From NCBI RefSeq assembly GCF_012650175.1, contig NZ_JAAILI010000008.1:613954-677953 (forward strand): DNA of 64,000 nucleotides. The letters run 5' to 3'. Origin of the DNA: Sphingomonas sp. S2M10. Lineage in GTDB: Bacteria; Pseudomonadota; Alphaproteobacteria; Sphingomonadales; Sphingomonadaceae. The first letter of the stretch is position 1. Each line of letters begins with the position of its first letter. Made by a program: the position numbers and the translations under genes. Under the pieces are notes generated by a model. That model made no database searches, was not told where the DNA came from, and saw nothing but the letters and a program-made list of their open reading frames with translations. Shown piece after piece: positions 34,971 through 43,590 of the stretch.

Positions 34971-35903
34971 TTACTGGGTCACGTTCTCCGCCGGGACCGC
35001 GCTCGGGGCGGTCGGCGCGGTTGGCGCCGGAGAGGTCGCGGGCGCGTTCGACGCACCGCCGTTCAGCTGCGGCGGCGCGCCATAGCCGGGCTGATATTTG
35101 ACCGTCGCGCGCGCCTTCTTGAGCCGCTCGTTGAGCTGGGCGTCGGCCGCCTTGCTGAAGCGCTCGTTGCGCAGCGCATTGGCCGCCAGTTCGCGCGCCT
35201 GATCGGCGGGCAGAGGCTGCACCGTCGTTGCGGTGATCACGTTGGCGGTGAGGCCCTGCTGGGTCGGCAGGATGAACATCTCCGCGGCCGGCAGCGCGGC
35301 GATCTTGCCGGCAATCTCCGCGGGCATCGCCGCCGTGTCCAGCTGGGTCGGCGCACGGCGGAACTGCACGCCGTCCGCGGTCAGCTTGGCGGCAAGCTGG
35401 TCCAGCGTCTTCAGCGGCGCGAACTGCTTGAACTTCTCGGCCGAGCCGGGCGGCGGGAAGACGATCTGTTCGACGGTGTAGATCCGGCGCTGTGCGAACC
35501 GGTCCGGATGCGCCGCCTGATACTGGGCGATCTCCGCCTCGGTCGGCTGCGCAATGCCGCCCGCGATCTTGTCGCGCAGCATGGTGGTGAGGATCAGCTC
35601 GTCGGCGCGGCGCTCCTGGATCAGGAAGGCAGGCGTCTTGTCCAGCTTCTGCTCGCGCGCGATTTTGGCGAGAATCTTGCGCTCGATGATGCGCTGCAGC
35701 GCGAGCTGCTCGGCGAGCTTGCGATCGGTACCCTGGGGCACGGACGAGGCCTGCACTTCGGCATTCAGCTCGAAAATGGTGATTTCCTCACCGTCTACGC
35801 TGGCGACGACCTGCCCCTTGTCGAGCGCGCCGCCCTTGCCGCCGCATCCGGATACGGCCAGCGCGGCCGCAGCCGCCGCCGTCACCAGGAACCATTTCTT
35901 CAT
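34971..35903 (-). CDS. gelI: EpsD-like peptidyl-prolyl isomerase lipoprotein
   Basis: 310 residues. The ATG at 35903 is preceded by GGGGAGG and opens a lipoprotein signal, MKKWFLVTAAAAAALAVSGC, with cysteine 20 as the lipid site; the in-frame start at 36002 is rejected. The body is SurA/PpiC-like: VASVDGEEITIFELNAEV, the helical EQLALQRIIERKILAKIARE, and RRIYTVEQIVFPPPG, the usual entry to the parvulin region, although the central parvulin domain looks reduced. GelI/SpsI homologues are annotated as peptidyl-prolyl isomerases, and the EpsD family is typical of exosortase-linked polysaccharide loci. The C terminus is a proline/alanine-rich tail. It may help fold GelD or GelF in the periplasm (inference). 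Confidence 0.82.
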   Translation of the reverse strand: MKKWFLVTAAAAAALAVSGCGGKGGALDKGQVVASVDGEEITIFELNAEVQASSVPQGTDRKLAEQLALQRIIERKILAKIAREQKLDKTPAFLIQERRADELILTTMLRDKIAGGIAQPTEAEIAQYQAAHPDRFAQRRIYTVEQIVFPPPGSAEKFKQFAPLKTLDQLAAKLTADGVQFRRAPTQLDTAAMPAEIAGKIAALPAAEMFILPTQQGLTANVITATTVQPLPADQARELAANALRNERFSKAADAQLNERLKKARATVKYQPGYGAPPQLNGGASNAPATSPAPTAPTAPSAVPAENVTQ

Positions 35904-36039
35904 GAAAACCTCCCCGTCGCCGCGGAATTGCGCGCGACACAAACTTCTACTTGAACCTATTCGGGCGGGCGGGCATCCGCAATAGTGTTGGCAGTGCAGC
36001 ATGGCTCCCGCCGGGAGACAGATGGTGCGAGGGGGACAG
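35904..36039. promoter_or_regulatory. Divergent promoter region gelI / gelK
   Basis: 136 bases separate the starts of gelI (minus) and gelK (plus). Ribosome binding sites for both are visible (GGGGAGG for gelI; GAGGGGGA for gelK). No clear promoter hexamers were chosen. Confidence 0.45.
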
Positions 36040-37086
36040 ATGGCAGACTCGACCGCGACGGAACGAAATGCGACGAAGCCGCTGAAGATGTGTCTGGCAG
36101 CCTCGGGCGGCGGCCATCTTCGGCAAATCCTCGATCTGGAATCGGTGTGGAAGGAACATGACTATTTCTTCGTAACCGAGGATACCGCGCTGGGCCGCAG
36201 CCTGGCGGAGAAGCACCCGGTCGAGCTCGTCGAGCATTATGCGATCGGCCAGGCCAAGCTGGGCCACCCGCTGCACATGCTGGGCGGCGCCTTGCGCAAT
36301 TTCCGCCAGAGCCTGTCGATCGTCCGCCGGCAGAAGCCCGATGTGGTTATCTCGACCGGCGCAGGGGCGGTGTTCTTCACCGCGTTGCTCGCCAAGTTCG
36401 CAGGTGCAAAATTCGTCCATATCGAGAGCTTTGCACGCTTCCACCATCCCTCCGCCTTCGGCAAGATGGCGAAGGGCGTCGCGACGATCACCTTCGTGCA
36501 GTCTGCCGCGCTCAAGCAGACCTGGCCCGATGCGGAGCTGTTCGACCCGTTCCGGATGCTCGACACGCCGCGCCCGCCCAAGCAGGAACTTACCTTCGCG
36601 ACCGTCGGCGCCACCCTGCCCTTCCCGCGGCTGGTGCAGGCGGTGCTCGATCTGAAGCGCGCCGGCGGCCTTCCGGGCAAGCTCGTGCTGCAATATGGCG
36701 ACCAGGACTTGGCGGACCCCGGCATCCCGGACGTCGAGATCCGGCGAACCATCCCGTTCGACGATCTCCAACTGCTGCTGCGCGATGCGGACATGGTGAT
36801 CTGCCATGGCGGTACCGGCTCGCTCGTCACCGCACTTCGCGCCGGTTGCCGGGTCGTCGCCTTCCCGCGCCGCTTCGATCTCGGCGAACATTATGACGAT
36901 CACCAGGAGGAGATCGCGCAGACCTTCGCCGATCGCGGCCTGCTCCAGGCGGTGCGCGACGAAAGCAAGCTCGGCGAGGCCGTCGCGGCTGCCAAGGCGG
37001 CCGAACCCAAGCTCGCGACCACCGATCAGACCGCGCTCGCCAACCGGCTGCGCCAGTTGCTCGCGACCTGGGGGGCCAAGCGATGA
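36040..37086 (+). CDS. gelK: Glucuronosyltransferase GelK (Alg14/Alg13-like fusion)
   Basis: 348 residues from the ATG at 36040 (after GAGGGGGACAG). It corresponds to GelK/SpsK, the enzyme that adds glucuronic acid to the lipid-linked first glucose. The N-terminal half has the Alg14-type loop CLAASGGGHLRQILDL and KPDVVISTGAGAVFFTALLAK; the C-terminal half is GT28/Alg13-like with ELTFATVGATLPFPRLVQAV and DADMVICHGGTGSLVTALRAGCRVVAFPRR. So a pair that is two subunits in eukaryotes is fused here. It is a peripheral cytoplasmic protein expected to use UDP-glucuronate. The 4-base overlap with gelL shows a coupled two-gene unit. Confidence 0.88.
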   Translation: MADSTATERNATKPLKMCLAASGGGHLRQILDLESVWKEHDYFFVTEDTALGRSLAEKHPVELVEHYAIGQAKLGHPLHMLGGALRNFRQSLSIVRRQKPDVVISTGAGAVFFTALLAKFAGAKFVHIESFARFHHPSAFGKMAKGVATITFVQSAALKQTWPDAELFDPFRMLDTPRPPKQELTFATVGATLPFPRLVQAVLDLKRAGGLPGKLVLQYGDQDLADPGIPDVEIRRTIPFDDLQLLLRDADMVICHGGTGSLVTALRAGCRVVAFPRRFDLGEHYDDHQEEIAQTFADRGLLQAVRDESKLGEAVAAAKAAEPKLATTDQTALANRLRQLLATWGAKR

Positions 37087-37949
37087 GCGCGCCCCGGATC
37101 AGCGTCGTCCTGCCCCATTACAACGATCTGCAGGGCCTCGCCCTCTGCCTCGATTCGATCGATCGGCAGACGCTCGACCGCGACGCCTATGAAATCATCG
37201 TCGGCGACAACGCCTCGCCCTGCGGCGTGGCGGCGGTGGAAGCCGTGGTCGCCGGGCGGGCGCGGGTGGTGACGGTCACCGAAAAGGGCGCCGGCCCGGC
37301 CCGCAACGGCGCCGCGGCGCAGGCGCGCGGAGAGATCCTCGCCTTTATCGACAGCGACTGCGTGGCCGAACCCGGCTGGCTCGCGGCCGGCGCGGCGATG
37401 GTGCAGCCGGGCACCTTCATCGGCGGCCACATGTTCGTGCTGCAGCCGGAGGGCAAGCTCACCGGCAGCGCCGCGGTCGAGCTGGCGCTGGCCTTCGACA
37501 ATGAAAGCTATGTCCGCAATTCGCAGTTCACGGTTACCGCGAACCTGTTCGTGATGCGCGCGGATTTCGAACGGATCGGCGGCTTCCGCACCGGCGTGTC
37601 GGAAGACATCGAATGGTGCAATCGCGCCGTCCGGATGGGCATGAAGATCGATTATTGCGGCGGCGCCTCGGTCGGCCACCCACCCCGGCCGGATTGGAGC
37701 GCGCTCCTCAAAAAGACCCGCCGGATCCAGCGGGAGCTGTTCCTGCTGAGCCTGGAGCAGCCGCGTGGTCGCCTGCGCTGGGTCGCGCGCTCGGCGATGC
37801 AGCCGGTATTCATTCCCGGAGATTATGCGCGAATCCTGCGCACGCCGGGAACCAAGGGCGCGCGCGGCCGGGCGATGGGAGCGTTGATCGCGCTCCGCCT
37901 TTGGCGCGGCGGCGCTGGGCTGCTGCAGGCGATCGGCGTGTCGATCTGA
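37083..37949 (+). CDS. gelL: Glucosyltransferase GelL (GT2)
   Basis: 288 residues. A GT-A family 2 enzyme with RISVVLPHYNDLQGLALCLDS at the N terminus, the sugar-nucleotide binding DNASPCG and IDSDCVAEPGW (metal-binding D-x-D), and FRTGVSEDIEWCNRAVRMG carrying the catalytic-site acidic residues. In the sphingan pathway GelL/SpsL adds the third sugar, glucose, from UDP-glucose. The start overlaps the gelK stop by four bases (ATGA). The end of the protein is basic and hydrophobic, consistent with membrane association. The assigned sugar comes from the known gene order, not from the sequence alone. Confidence 0.87.
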   Translation: MSAPRISVVLPHYNDLQGLALCLDSIDRQTLDRDAYEIIVGDNASPCGVAAVEAVVAGRARVVTVTEKGAGPARNGAAAQARGEILAFIDSDCVAEPGWLAAGAAMVQPGTFIGGHMFVLQPEGKLTGSAAVELALAFDNESYVRNSQFTVTANLFVMRADFERIGGFRTGVSEDIEWCNRAVRMGMKIDYCGGASVGHPPRPDWSALLKKTRRIQRELFLLSLEQPRGRLRWVARSAMQPVFIPGDYARILRTPGTKGARGRAMGALIALRLWRGGAGLLQAIGVSI

Positions 37950-37960
37950 GCTATTCCTGG

Positions 37961-37988
37961 GGCGAGAGAGGCGATCGCCTCCCTCGCC
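37961..37988. terminator. Two-way terminator between gelL and gelJ
   Basis: GGCGAGAGAGGCGATCGCCT followed by CCCTCGCC forms a near-perfect palindrome with a self-complementary centre. It lies between the convergent ends of gelL and gelJ. There is no T-run. Confidence 0.5.
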
Positions 37989-38003
37989 GCAGCGAAAGCA
38001 TCG

Positions 38004-39395
38004 TCAGGCGGTGGCCAGCACGTCTTCCAGCGTGCCGCTGTCCAGCCGCAGGCGCCCCACCATCAGCCACAGATAGATCGGCAGCGTGTCGTCACTGAAG
38101 CGGAAGCGGCGCTCGCCGTCCTGCACTTCGGTGTCCAGGCCCAGCTGAGTCGTAAGGCCTGCGAGTTCCTGCTCCACCTGCTGCGCCGTCACGGTCGCGC
38201 CGGGCAGCAGATCCACCACCGCGCGCCCGCCGAACCAGCCGTCGACCGAACGCGAGGCTTCGCCCAGCGCGGCGAGGAGCGGATCGTAGCGGCCACCGAC
38301 GAACTTGCGCATCTCCGCCACGGTCCGCGGCGACATCCGCCCTTCCATCTCGACGATCGCCGAATCGAGCGCGCGGCGCAGATGGCCTTGATCGACGGTC
38401 AGCCGGCCCTGATCGAGCGCCTCCACCGCCGCGTGGTGGCACAGCAGCCGCGCGAAATAGGGCGAACCCAGCGCCAGAAGATGGATGATCCTGGTCAGGT
38501 TCGGATCGAACCGCACGCCGGACGCCGTTTCGCCCAGGCCAATCATTTCCTGCACTTCGCTCTCCTCCAGCCGCGGCATCGGCAGGCCGATGACGTTGCG
38601 GCGGATGGACGGCACATAGCCGATCAGTTCCTGGAGGTTGGAGGCAACGCCAGCGATCACCAGCTGGACACGCGCGGAACGGTCCGACAGATTCTTGATC
38701 AGTTCGGCGACCTGCTGGCGGAAGGCAGTGTCTTCCACGCGGTCATACTCGTCGAGGACGATCAGCACGCGGGTGCCAGTGATGTCGGCACACAGGTCCG
38801 CCAGTTCGCCGGCGCCAAAGGCCCCGACGGGCAGGCGGTCGGCCAGGCTACCGCCGCTCTCCGCCTCGCCGGCGTTCGGCGCAACTTCACGGTGAAACAG
38901 CAGCGGCACGTCCTGCAGCACCGCGCGGAAGAGCTCCGGGAATTTGGCGTTGGCGCCGCACGTCGCGTAGCTGACGATGTAGCTGCTCTCCCGCGCGACA
39001 TCGGCGAGGACATGCAGCAGCGAGGTCTTGCCGATGCCGCGCTCGCCATAGAGCACCACATGGCTGCGCTGGCTCTCGATCGACGAGATCAGCCGCGCCA
39101 GCACGCCAAGGCGGCCCGCGAAGCTCGAACGATCGGCGACGGGCTGGGTCGGCGTGAAATAGGTCGACAGCGCGAAACGGGCGCGAGTGATCTCCCGCCG
39201 CTCCTCGCGCAGCCGATCCAGCGGCCGGTCCAGCGCAGAGGCCCGGAAGGTCGGGAAGTCGGGTCGGGTGCGGCTGCCGCCATGCGCGTCCCGGTGCGGC
39301 ACCACAGTCGCGGCGATCGGGAAATAGCCTTCGTCGTCAGGCATGTCGCGGCGCCCGAAAGGCCACAAGAACTTCAGCGCGGAACCTAAAGCCAC
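38004..39395 (-). CDS. gelJ: Orc1/STAND-like AAA ATPase GelJ
   Basis: 463 residues. It corresponds in position to GelJ/SpsJ, whose role is not established. Walker A is VVLYGERGIGKTSLLHVLAD near residue 115, Walker B is TRVLIVLDEYDRVED near 205. These sit in an AAA domain of the ExeA/Orc1-Cdc6 type with a sensor-like LVIAGVASNLQELIGY. The C-terminal half contains ARLLCHHAAVEALDQG and a winged-helix-like end. There is no membrane segment. The small membrane protein gene upstream is on the same strand, 94 bases away, so the two probably form one unit. ExeA-like ATPases are common partners in exosortase loci; a link to GelM is an inference. Confidence 0.82.
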   Translation of the reverse strand: MALGSALKFLWPFGRRDMPDDEGYFPIAATVVPHRDAHGGSRTRPDFPTFRASALDRPLDRLREERREITRARFALSTYFTPTQPVADRSSFAGRLGVLARLISSIESQRSHVVLYGERGIGKTSLLHVLADVARESSYIVSYATCGANAKFPELFRAVLQDVPLLFHREVAPNAGEAESGGSLADRLPVGAFGAGELADLCADITGTRVLIVLDEYDRVEDTAFRQQVAELIKNLSDRSARVQLVIAGVASNLQELIGYVPSIRRNVIGLPMPRLEESEVQEMIGLGETASGVRFDPNLTRIIHLLALGSPYFARLLCHHAAVEALDQGRLTVDQGHLRRALDSAIVEMEGRMSPRTVAEMRKFVGGRYDPLLAALGEASRSVDGWFGGRAVVDLLPGATVTAQQVEQELAGLTTQLGLDTEVQDGERRFRFSDDTLPIYLWLMVGRLRLDSGTLEDVLATA

Positions 39396-39489
39396 TCGAT
39401 CACCTCTTAATAAATCCGCCGGCGGAAAACCGCGGCCACCCCGGGCTCGTGCCTCCGGGCATCCTCTTCGCGAATCGGCAGCGCCTTGT

Positions 39490-39741
39490 TCAGCGGCGCT
39501 TGATGAACTCGTACGGCTTGATCACGAACGCGATATACGCAAGCACCAGCAGGATCGTGAGGATCGCGAAAACGTGGTAGTTCTCGTTCCCCAGATAGTT
39601 CGCTACCGCGCACCCTATTGCCGGCGGCAGATACCCGATCATTGTATCGCGGACAACCGAGTCGGCCTGGGAACGTTGCAGAAAGATAACGATCAGGCCG
39701 GCGAATATCGCAATAGTGACCCAATCATAGGGCGTCTGCAT
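39490..39741 (-). CDS. Small membrane protein, probable XrtV-system accessory protein
   Basis: 83 residues from the ATG at 39741, preceded by AAAGGACA. Two or three hydrophobic helices are visible: DWVTIAIFAGLIVIFLQ, LPPAIGCAVANYLG and VFAILTILLVLAYIAFVI, followed by a basic end KPYEFIKRR. From memory, proteins of this size and look are annotated in sphingomonads as accessory proteins of the exosortase V sorting system; I cannot confirm that here. Context supports it: the exosortase gene gelM lies 4.6 kb away in the same locus. It is the first gene of the minus-strand unit with gelJ and is divergent from gelF. Confidence 0.65.
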   Translation of the reverse strand: MQTPYDWVTIAIFAGLIVIFLQRSQADSVVRDTMIGYLPPAIGCAVANYLGNENYHVFAILTILLVLAYIAFVIKPYEFIKRR

Positions 39742-39996
39742 GCATGTCCTTTCCATTCGCCGTAGGAATCAAATGATTTCCCGCGTCGTTCGCACCTGCA
39801 CTAGCAGCGCCGGGCGCAACTCGCTAGATGCCCGAAGATGTGATAAGGCACCGTTAAGCAACCACCGCCTCGAAATGGGAGTTTGCGCCTGGCTCGACGC
39901 TACCTGCATGGGGAGCGGTCGGGGGACAGAGTCAGGGCAGGTTCCGGCGCCTTTGCCAAGGCGTTGTCCGGTTGCTTGTACAGGAGGCCATTGATA
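39742..39996. promoter_or_regulatory. Divergent promoter region small membrane protein / gelF
   Basis: 255 bases between two divergent starts. The gelF end has a strong ribosome binding site, CAGGAGG at 39982-39988. The rest must hold promoters for gelF-gelN and for the gelJ unit; no clear hexamers were picked. Confidence 0.45.
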
Positions 39997-41301
39997 ATGA
40001 AGCGAGCACCCGGGGGGACCATCGTGCAACCACACGACATTCGACAGGCTGAAAAACCGCGCCTTTCCGGGCGTATCGCACTGCCGTGCCGCATCGTCGC
40101 GCTTTTCGCGACTGCAGCATCGGCGCAGCCGGCCTTGGCGCAACGCAACGCCTTCACCAGCCGCCCGAGCGGCGCCGAGCGGCAGATCGACGTGCGGGCG
40201 ACCGCCAGGATCGAATATAACGACAACGTCGTCGTCAACGACCCGCGGATCAGCCAGGGCAGCAGCACGGACGATCTCATCGGCTCGCCGTCGCTCGATC
40301 TGAACGTCGTCCTGCCGCGCGCGACCGGCACCACCTATCTGGCGGGCTCGATCGGCTATCAGTTCTACAACAAGTTCACGAGCCTGAACCGCGAGAACAT
40401 TTCGCTCACCGGCGGCGCCGACCAGCGGCTTGCCTCGTGCCTGGTGCACGGCGAAGTCGGCTATCAGCGCCGGATCAGCGACCTCTCGAGCCTGTACGTG
40501 CTCGATGCAGCGAACAGCTTCAACAATACGGAGGAATCCCGCCGCTACAGCGCCGACATCGGGTGCGGCGGTCCCTATGGCCTGCGCCCGGCGGTCGCCT
40601 ATTCGCGCACTGAGGTCCGCAACAGCCTGGCGGTGCGCGAATATGCGGATTCGAATACCGACACCGTCACCGCCCAGATCGGCCTGCAATCGCCGTCGCT
40701 GGGTACCATCTCGCTCTTCGGTCGTTATTCAGATAGCGTTTACATCAATCGCCGGCCTGTCGTCGGCAGTGCCGGGCGGGATGGCCTGAAAAGCTATGCC
40801 GTGGGCCTGCAGCTGGAACGCAGCGTGTCCAGCCGCCTGAATCTGCGCAGCTCGGTGAACTACAGCAAGGTCGATCCCAAGCTGCCTGGCACCAACAGCT
40901 TTTCCGGCATCGGCTTCGACCTTTCGGCGCTGTACAATGCCGACCTGTTCACCGTCCGGCTCACCGGATCGCGGGCGCCCCAGCCCTCGGTGATCTACTT
41001 TACCAGCTACGAGATCCTGACGGCCCTTTCGGGGACGATTTCGCACGATCTCTCCAGCCGCACCAGCGTGTCGCTCACCGCGTCGAGGACCTGGCGCGAA
41101 TATGCTGCGTCGTCCCTGTACCCGGATGCCCCAAATTCGGGCAACGACAACATGTTGTCGATCGGTGCGAATGCGACGTACAATGCCACGCGGCGCCTGC
41201 GGTTCGTGCTGGGTGCGGGCTATGACGAACGGACGTCGAATATCCGGCTTTTCAAATACCACGCCAAGCGCATCAATTTGACGACTTCGCTGGCGCTCTG
41301 A
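39997..41301 (+). CDS. gelF: Outer-membrane beta-barrel protein GelF
   Basis: About 434 residues. The ATG at 39997, nine bases after AGGAGG, replaces the longer in-frame start at 39883. After a long basic n-region comes a signal sequence (RIVALFATAASAQPALAQ). The mature part is built of amphipathic beta strands alternating with turns (RIEYNDNVVVNDPRI, TYLAGSIGYQFYN, RRLRFVLGAGYDER) and ends TTSLAL, as expected for an outer-membrane barrel of about 16 strands. Homologues in sphingan loci (GelF/SpsF) are proposed to help export or anchor the polysaccharide. It starts the six-gene unit gelF-D-C-E-M-N, with 14 bases to gelD. Confidence 0.82.
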   Translation: MKRAPGGTIVQPHDIRQAEKPRLSGRIALPCRIVALFATAASAQPALAQRNAFTSRPSGAERQIDVRATARIEYNDNVVVNDPRISQGSSTDDLIGSPSLDLNVVLPRATGTTYLAGSIGYQFYNKFTSLNRENISLTGGADQRLASCLVHGEVGYQRRISDLSSLYVLDAANSFNNTEESRRYSADIGCGGPYGLRPAVAYSRTEVRNSLAVREYADSNTDTVTAQIGLQSPSLGTISLFGRYSDSVYINRRPVVGSAGRDGLKSYAVGLQLERSVSSRLNLRSSVNYSKVDPKLPGTNSFSGIGFDLSALYNADLFTVRLTGSRAPQPSVIYFTSYEILTALSGTISHDLSSRTSVSLTASRTWREYAASSLYPDAPNSGNDNMLSIGANATYNATRRLRFVLGAGYDERTSNIRLFKYHAKRINLTTSLAL

Positions 41302-41315
41302 CAAGGGCCGTATCC

Positions 41316-42215
41316 ATGTACGACAAAAGTAGGTTGATGTTTGTTTCCGCGCTCGCCGGCATGACCGCTCTCGCGGTTCCTGCCGCGGCGCAGATTGCCA
41401 CGCCGGCGCCGTCGCGCCCGCGCGCTGCGGCGCCCCGTCCCCTGCCCCAGCAGCAGGCGGCGGAGGCTCCGGTTCAGACGAGCACCTCGCCCGCGCCGAT
41501 CCCCTCCGGATCGGCGCCGGAAGGCTACAAGATCGGCGTCGACGATGTGCTCGAGGTCGACGTGCTCGGCCAGAGCGACTTCAAGACGCGTGCCCGCGTT
41601 CAGTCCGACGGCACGATCACCTTGCCGTATATCGGTGCCATCCCGGTCAAGGGCGAGACGTCGGTGTCGCTCGTCAAGAAGATCGAGGGGTTGCTGAAGG
41701 CCGGCGGCTATTACGCCAAGCCGATCGTCAGCGTGGACATCGTGAACTTCGTCAGCAACTATGTGACGGTGCTGGGCCAGGTCGGCACGGCGGGGCTGCA
41801 GCCGGTCGATCGCGGCTACCACGTGTCGGAGATCATCGCACGTGCCGGCGGGCTCAAGGCCGACGCCGCCGATCACGTCGTGCTCACCCGCGCCGACGGC
41901 ACCAGCCGGAAGCTCGACTACAAGAAGCTTGCCCAGGGCGGCCCCGAGGACGACCCCAGCGTCGCAGCCGGAGACAAGGTCTTCGTGCCCGAAGTGGAGC
42001 GTTTCTACATTTATGGCCAAGTGAACGCGCCTGGCGTATATCCGATTCGAACGGACATGACGCTGCGCCGTGCGGTCGCGCAGGGCGGCGGACTGGCGCC
42101 CGCCGGCTCGATCAAGCGGGTCAAGGTCACGCGCGATGGCCAGGAGCTCAAGTTGAAGCTGGACGATCCGATCAAGCCCGGCGACACGATCGTCATCGGC
42201 GAGCGGTTGTTCTGA
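41316..42215 (+). CDS. gelD: Polysaccharide export protein GelD (Wza/OPX-like)
   Basis: 299 residues. A signal peptide (about 1-27, FVSALAGMTALAVPAAAQ) has no lipobox cysteine, unlike E. coli Wza. The Poly_export domain follows: GYKIGVDDVLEVDVLGQSDF, RVQSDGTITLPYIGAIPVKG, then SLBB-like repeats (NYVTVLGQVGTAGLQPVDRG and FYIYGQVNAPGVYPIR). OPX proteins form the outer-membrane or periplasmic export channel and work with a PCP protein, here GelC. The family fit is clear; the oligomeric channel role is by homology. It lies between gelF and gelC. Confidence 0.9.
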   Translation: MYDKSRLMFVSALAGMTALAVPAAAQIATPAPSRPRAAAPRPLPQQQAAEAPVQTSTSPAPIPSGSAPEGYKIGVDDVLEVDVLGQSDFKTRARVQSDGTITLPYIGAIPVKGETSVSLVKKIEGLLKAGGYYAKPIVSVDIVNFVSNYVTVLGQVGTAGLQPVDRGYHVSEIIARAGGLKADAADHVVLTRADGTSRKLDYKKLAQGGPEDDPSVAAGDKVFVPEVERFYIYGQVNAPGVYPIRTDMTLRRAVAQGGGLAPAGSIKRVKVTRDGQELKLKLDDPIKPGDTIVIGERLF

Positions 42216-42249
42216 TCTAGGCAATGTTGGCAGCTGACGAGGCGCACCA

Positions 42250-43590
42250 GTGAATATCGTACAATTTTTCCGCATTCTCTGGGCGCGCCGGTGGATCATC
42301 CTCCCGGCGTTCCTCGTCTGCGTCGCCACCGCCACGATCGTGGTGCAGTTCCTGCCCGAGCGCTATCGGGCGACCACGCGGCTGGTGCTCGACACCTTCA
42401 AGCCGGATCCGGTGACCGGACAGGTGATGAACTCGCAGTTCATGCGCGCCTATGTCCAGACCCAGACCGAGCTGATCGAGGATTACGGCACCGCCGGCCG
42501 CGTCGTCGACGAACTGGGCTGGGCCAATGATCCGGCGAACATCGCCGCGTTCAATGCCTCGACTGCGGCCAGCACCGGCGATATCCGCCGCTGGCTGGCC
42601 AACCAGATCATCCAGAATACCGATGCGAACGTGATCGAGGGGAGCAACATCCTCCAGATCTCCTATTCGGACGGCTCGCCCGAACGCGCGGAGCGGATCG
42701 CCAACCTGATCCGCACCGCGTTCCTCGCCCAATCGCTCTCGGCCAAGCGGGCGGCGGCGGCCAAGTCGGCCGACTGGTATGCGCAGCAGGCCGAATCGGC
42801 CCGCCAGGCGCTGCTCGCCGCGGTCGAGGCGCGCACGGCCTATGTGAAGAAGTCGGGCATTGTCCTCACCGATACCGGCTCGGATCTCGACACTCAGAAG
42901 CTCGCCTCGCTGCAGGGCCAGGCGGCCGTGCCCGCGGCGCCGGCCCCCGGCGGCGGCATGGGCCCGGCGCAGCTCCAGCTCGCCCAGCTCGACCAGCAGA
43001 TCCAGCAGGCCGCGACCAACTATGGCCCGAACCACCCGGCGTTCCAGGCGCTCCAGCGCCAGCGCGCCGTCGTCGCCAAGGCAGCCGCGCAGGAGCGCGC
43101 GCAGGCGGGTGGCGGCGCAGGCTCGGCGCAGAGCGTGCTCGAGAGCGCGGCCAACGCCCAGCGCGCCCGCGTTCTCGGCAACCGTCAGGACGTCGATCGG
43201 GTCGCCCAGCTGCAGCGCGACGTCACGCTGAAGCAGGACCAGTATATGAAGGCCGCGCAGCGCGTCGCGGATCTCCGCCTCGAGGCGAGCAGCAACGACA
43301 CCGGCATGACGACGCTCAGCGAAGCCAGCGCGCCGGACAAGCCCTATTACCCGAAGGTGCCGATGATCATCGGCGGCGCCGCCGGCTTCGGCCTGGGCCT
43401 CGGCCTTCTCGTCGCGCTGCTCGTCGAGCTGCTCGGCCGGCGCGTCCGCAGCCCCGAGGATCTCGAATCCGCGGTCGATGCGCCGGTGCTCGGCGTGGTG
43501 CAGAGCCGCGCCGCGCTCGCCGCCCGCCTTCGCCGCGCCCATGAAACTCTCGGCGAAACCGCCGAATCGCACGGAGCTGCAGTAAACTGA
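42250..43590 (+). CDS. gelC: Polysaccharide co-polymerase GelC (Wzz/Wzc N-part)
   Basis: 446 residues from a GTG start. An inner-membrane PCP protein that controls chain length. The first helix is RWIILPAFLVCVATATIVVQ, followed by the Wzz-domain YRATTRLVLDT; a long periplasmic alpha-helical region (about 180-370) has heptad-like AQQAESARQALLAAV and QLDQQIQQAATNYGPNHP. The proline motif DKPYYPKVP precedes the second helix (GAAGFGLGLGLLVALLVELL). The kinase part is a separate gene, gelE, whose start overlaps the gelC stop by one base; in most Gram-negative Wzc proteins the two are fused. So this is a split BY-kinase system. Confidence 0.9.
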   Translation: MNIVQFFRILWARRWIILPAFLVCVATATIVVQFLPERYRATTRLVLDTFKPDPVTGQVMNSQFMRAYVQTQTELIEDYGTAGRVVDELGWANDPANIAAFNASTAASTGDIRRWLANQIIQNTDANVIEGSNILQISYSDGSPERAERIANLIRTAFLAQSLSAKRAAAAKSADWYAQQAESARQALLAAVEARTAYVKKSGIVLTDTGSDLDTQKLASLQGQAAVPAAPAPGGGMGPAQLQLAQLDQQIQQAATNYGPNHPAFQALQRQRAVVAKAAAQERAQAGGGAGSAQSVLESAANAQRARVLGNRQDVDRVAQLQRDVTLKQDQYMKAAQRVADLRLEASSNDTGMTTLSEASAPDKPYYPKVPMIIGGAAGFGLGLGLLVALLVELLGRRVRSPEDLESAVDAPVLGVVQSRAALAARLRRAHETLGETAESHGAAVN

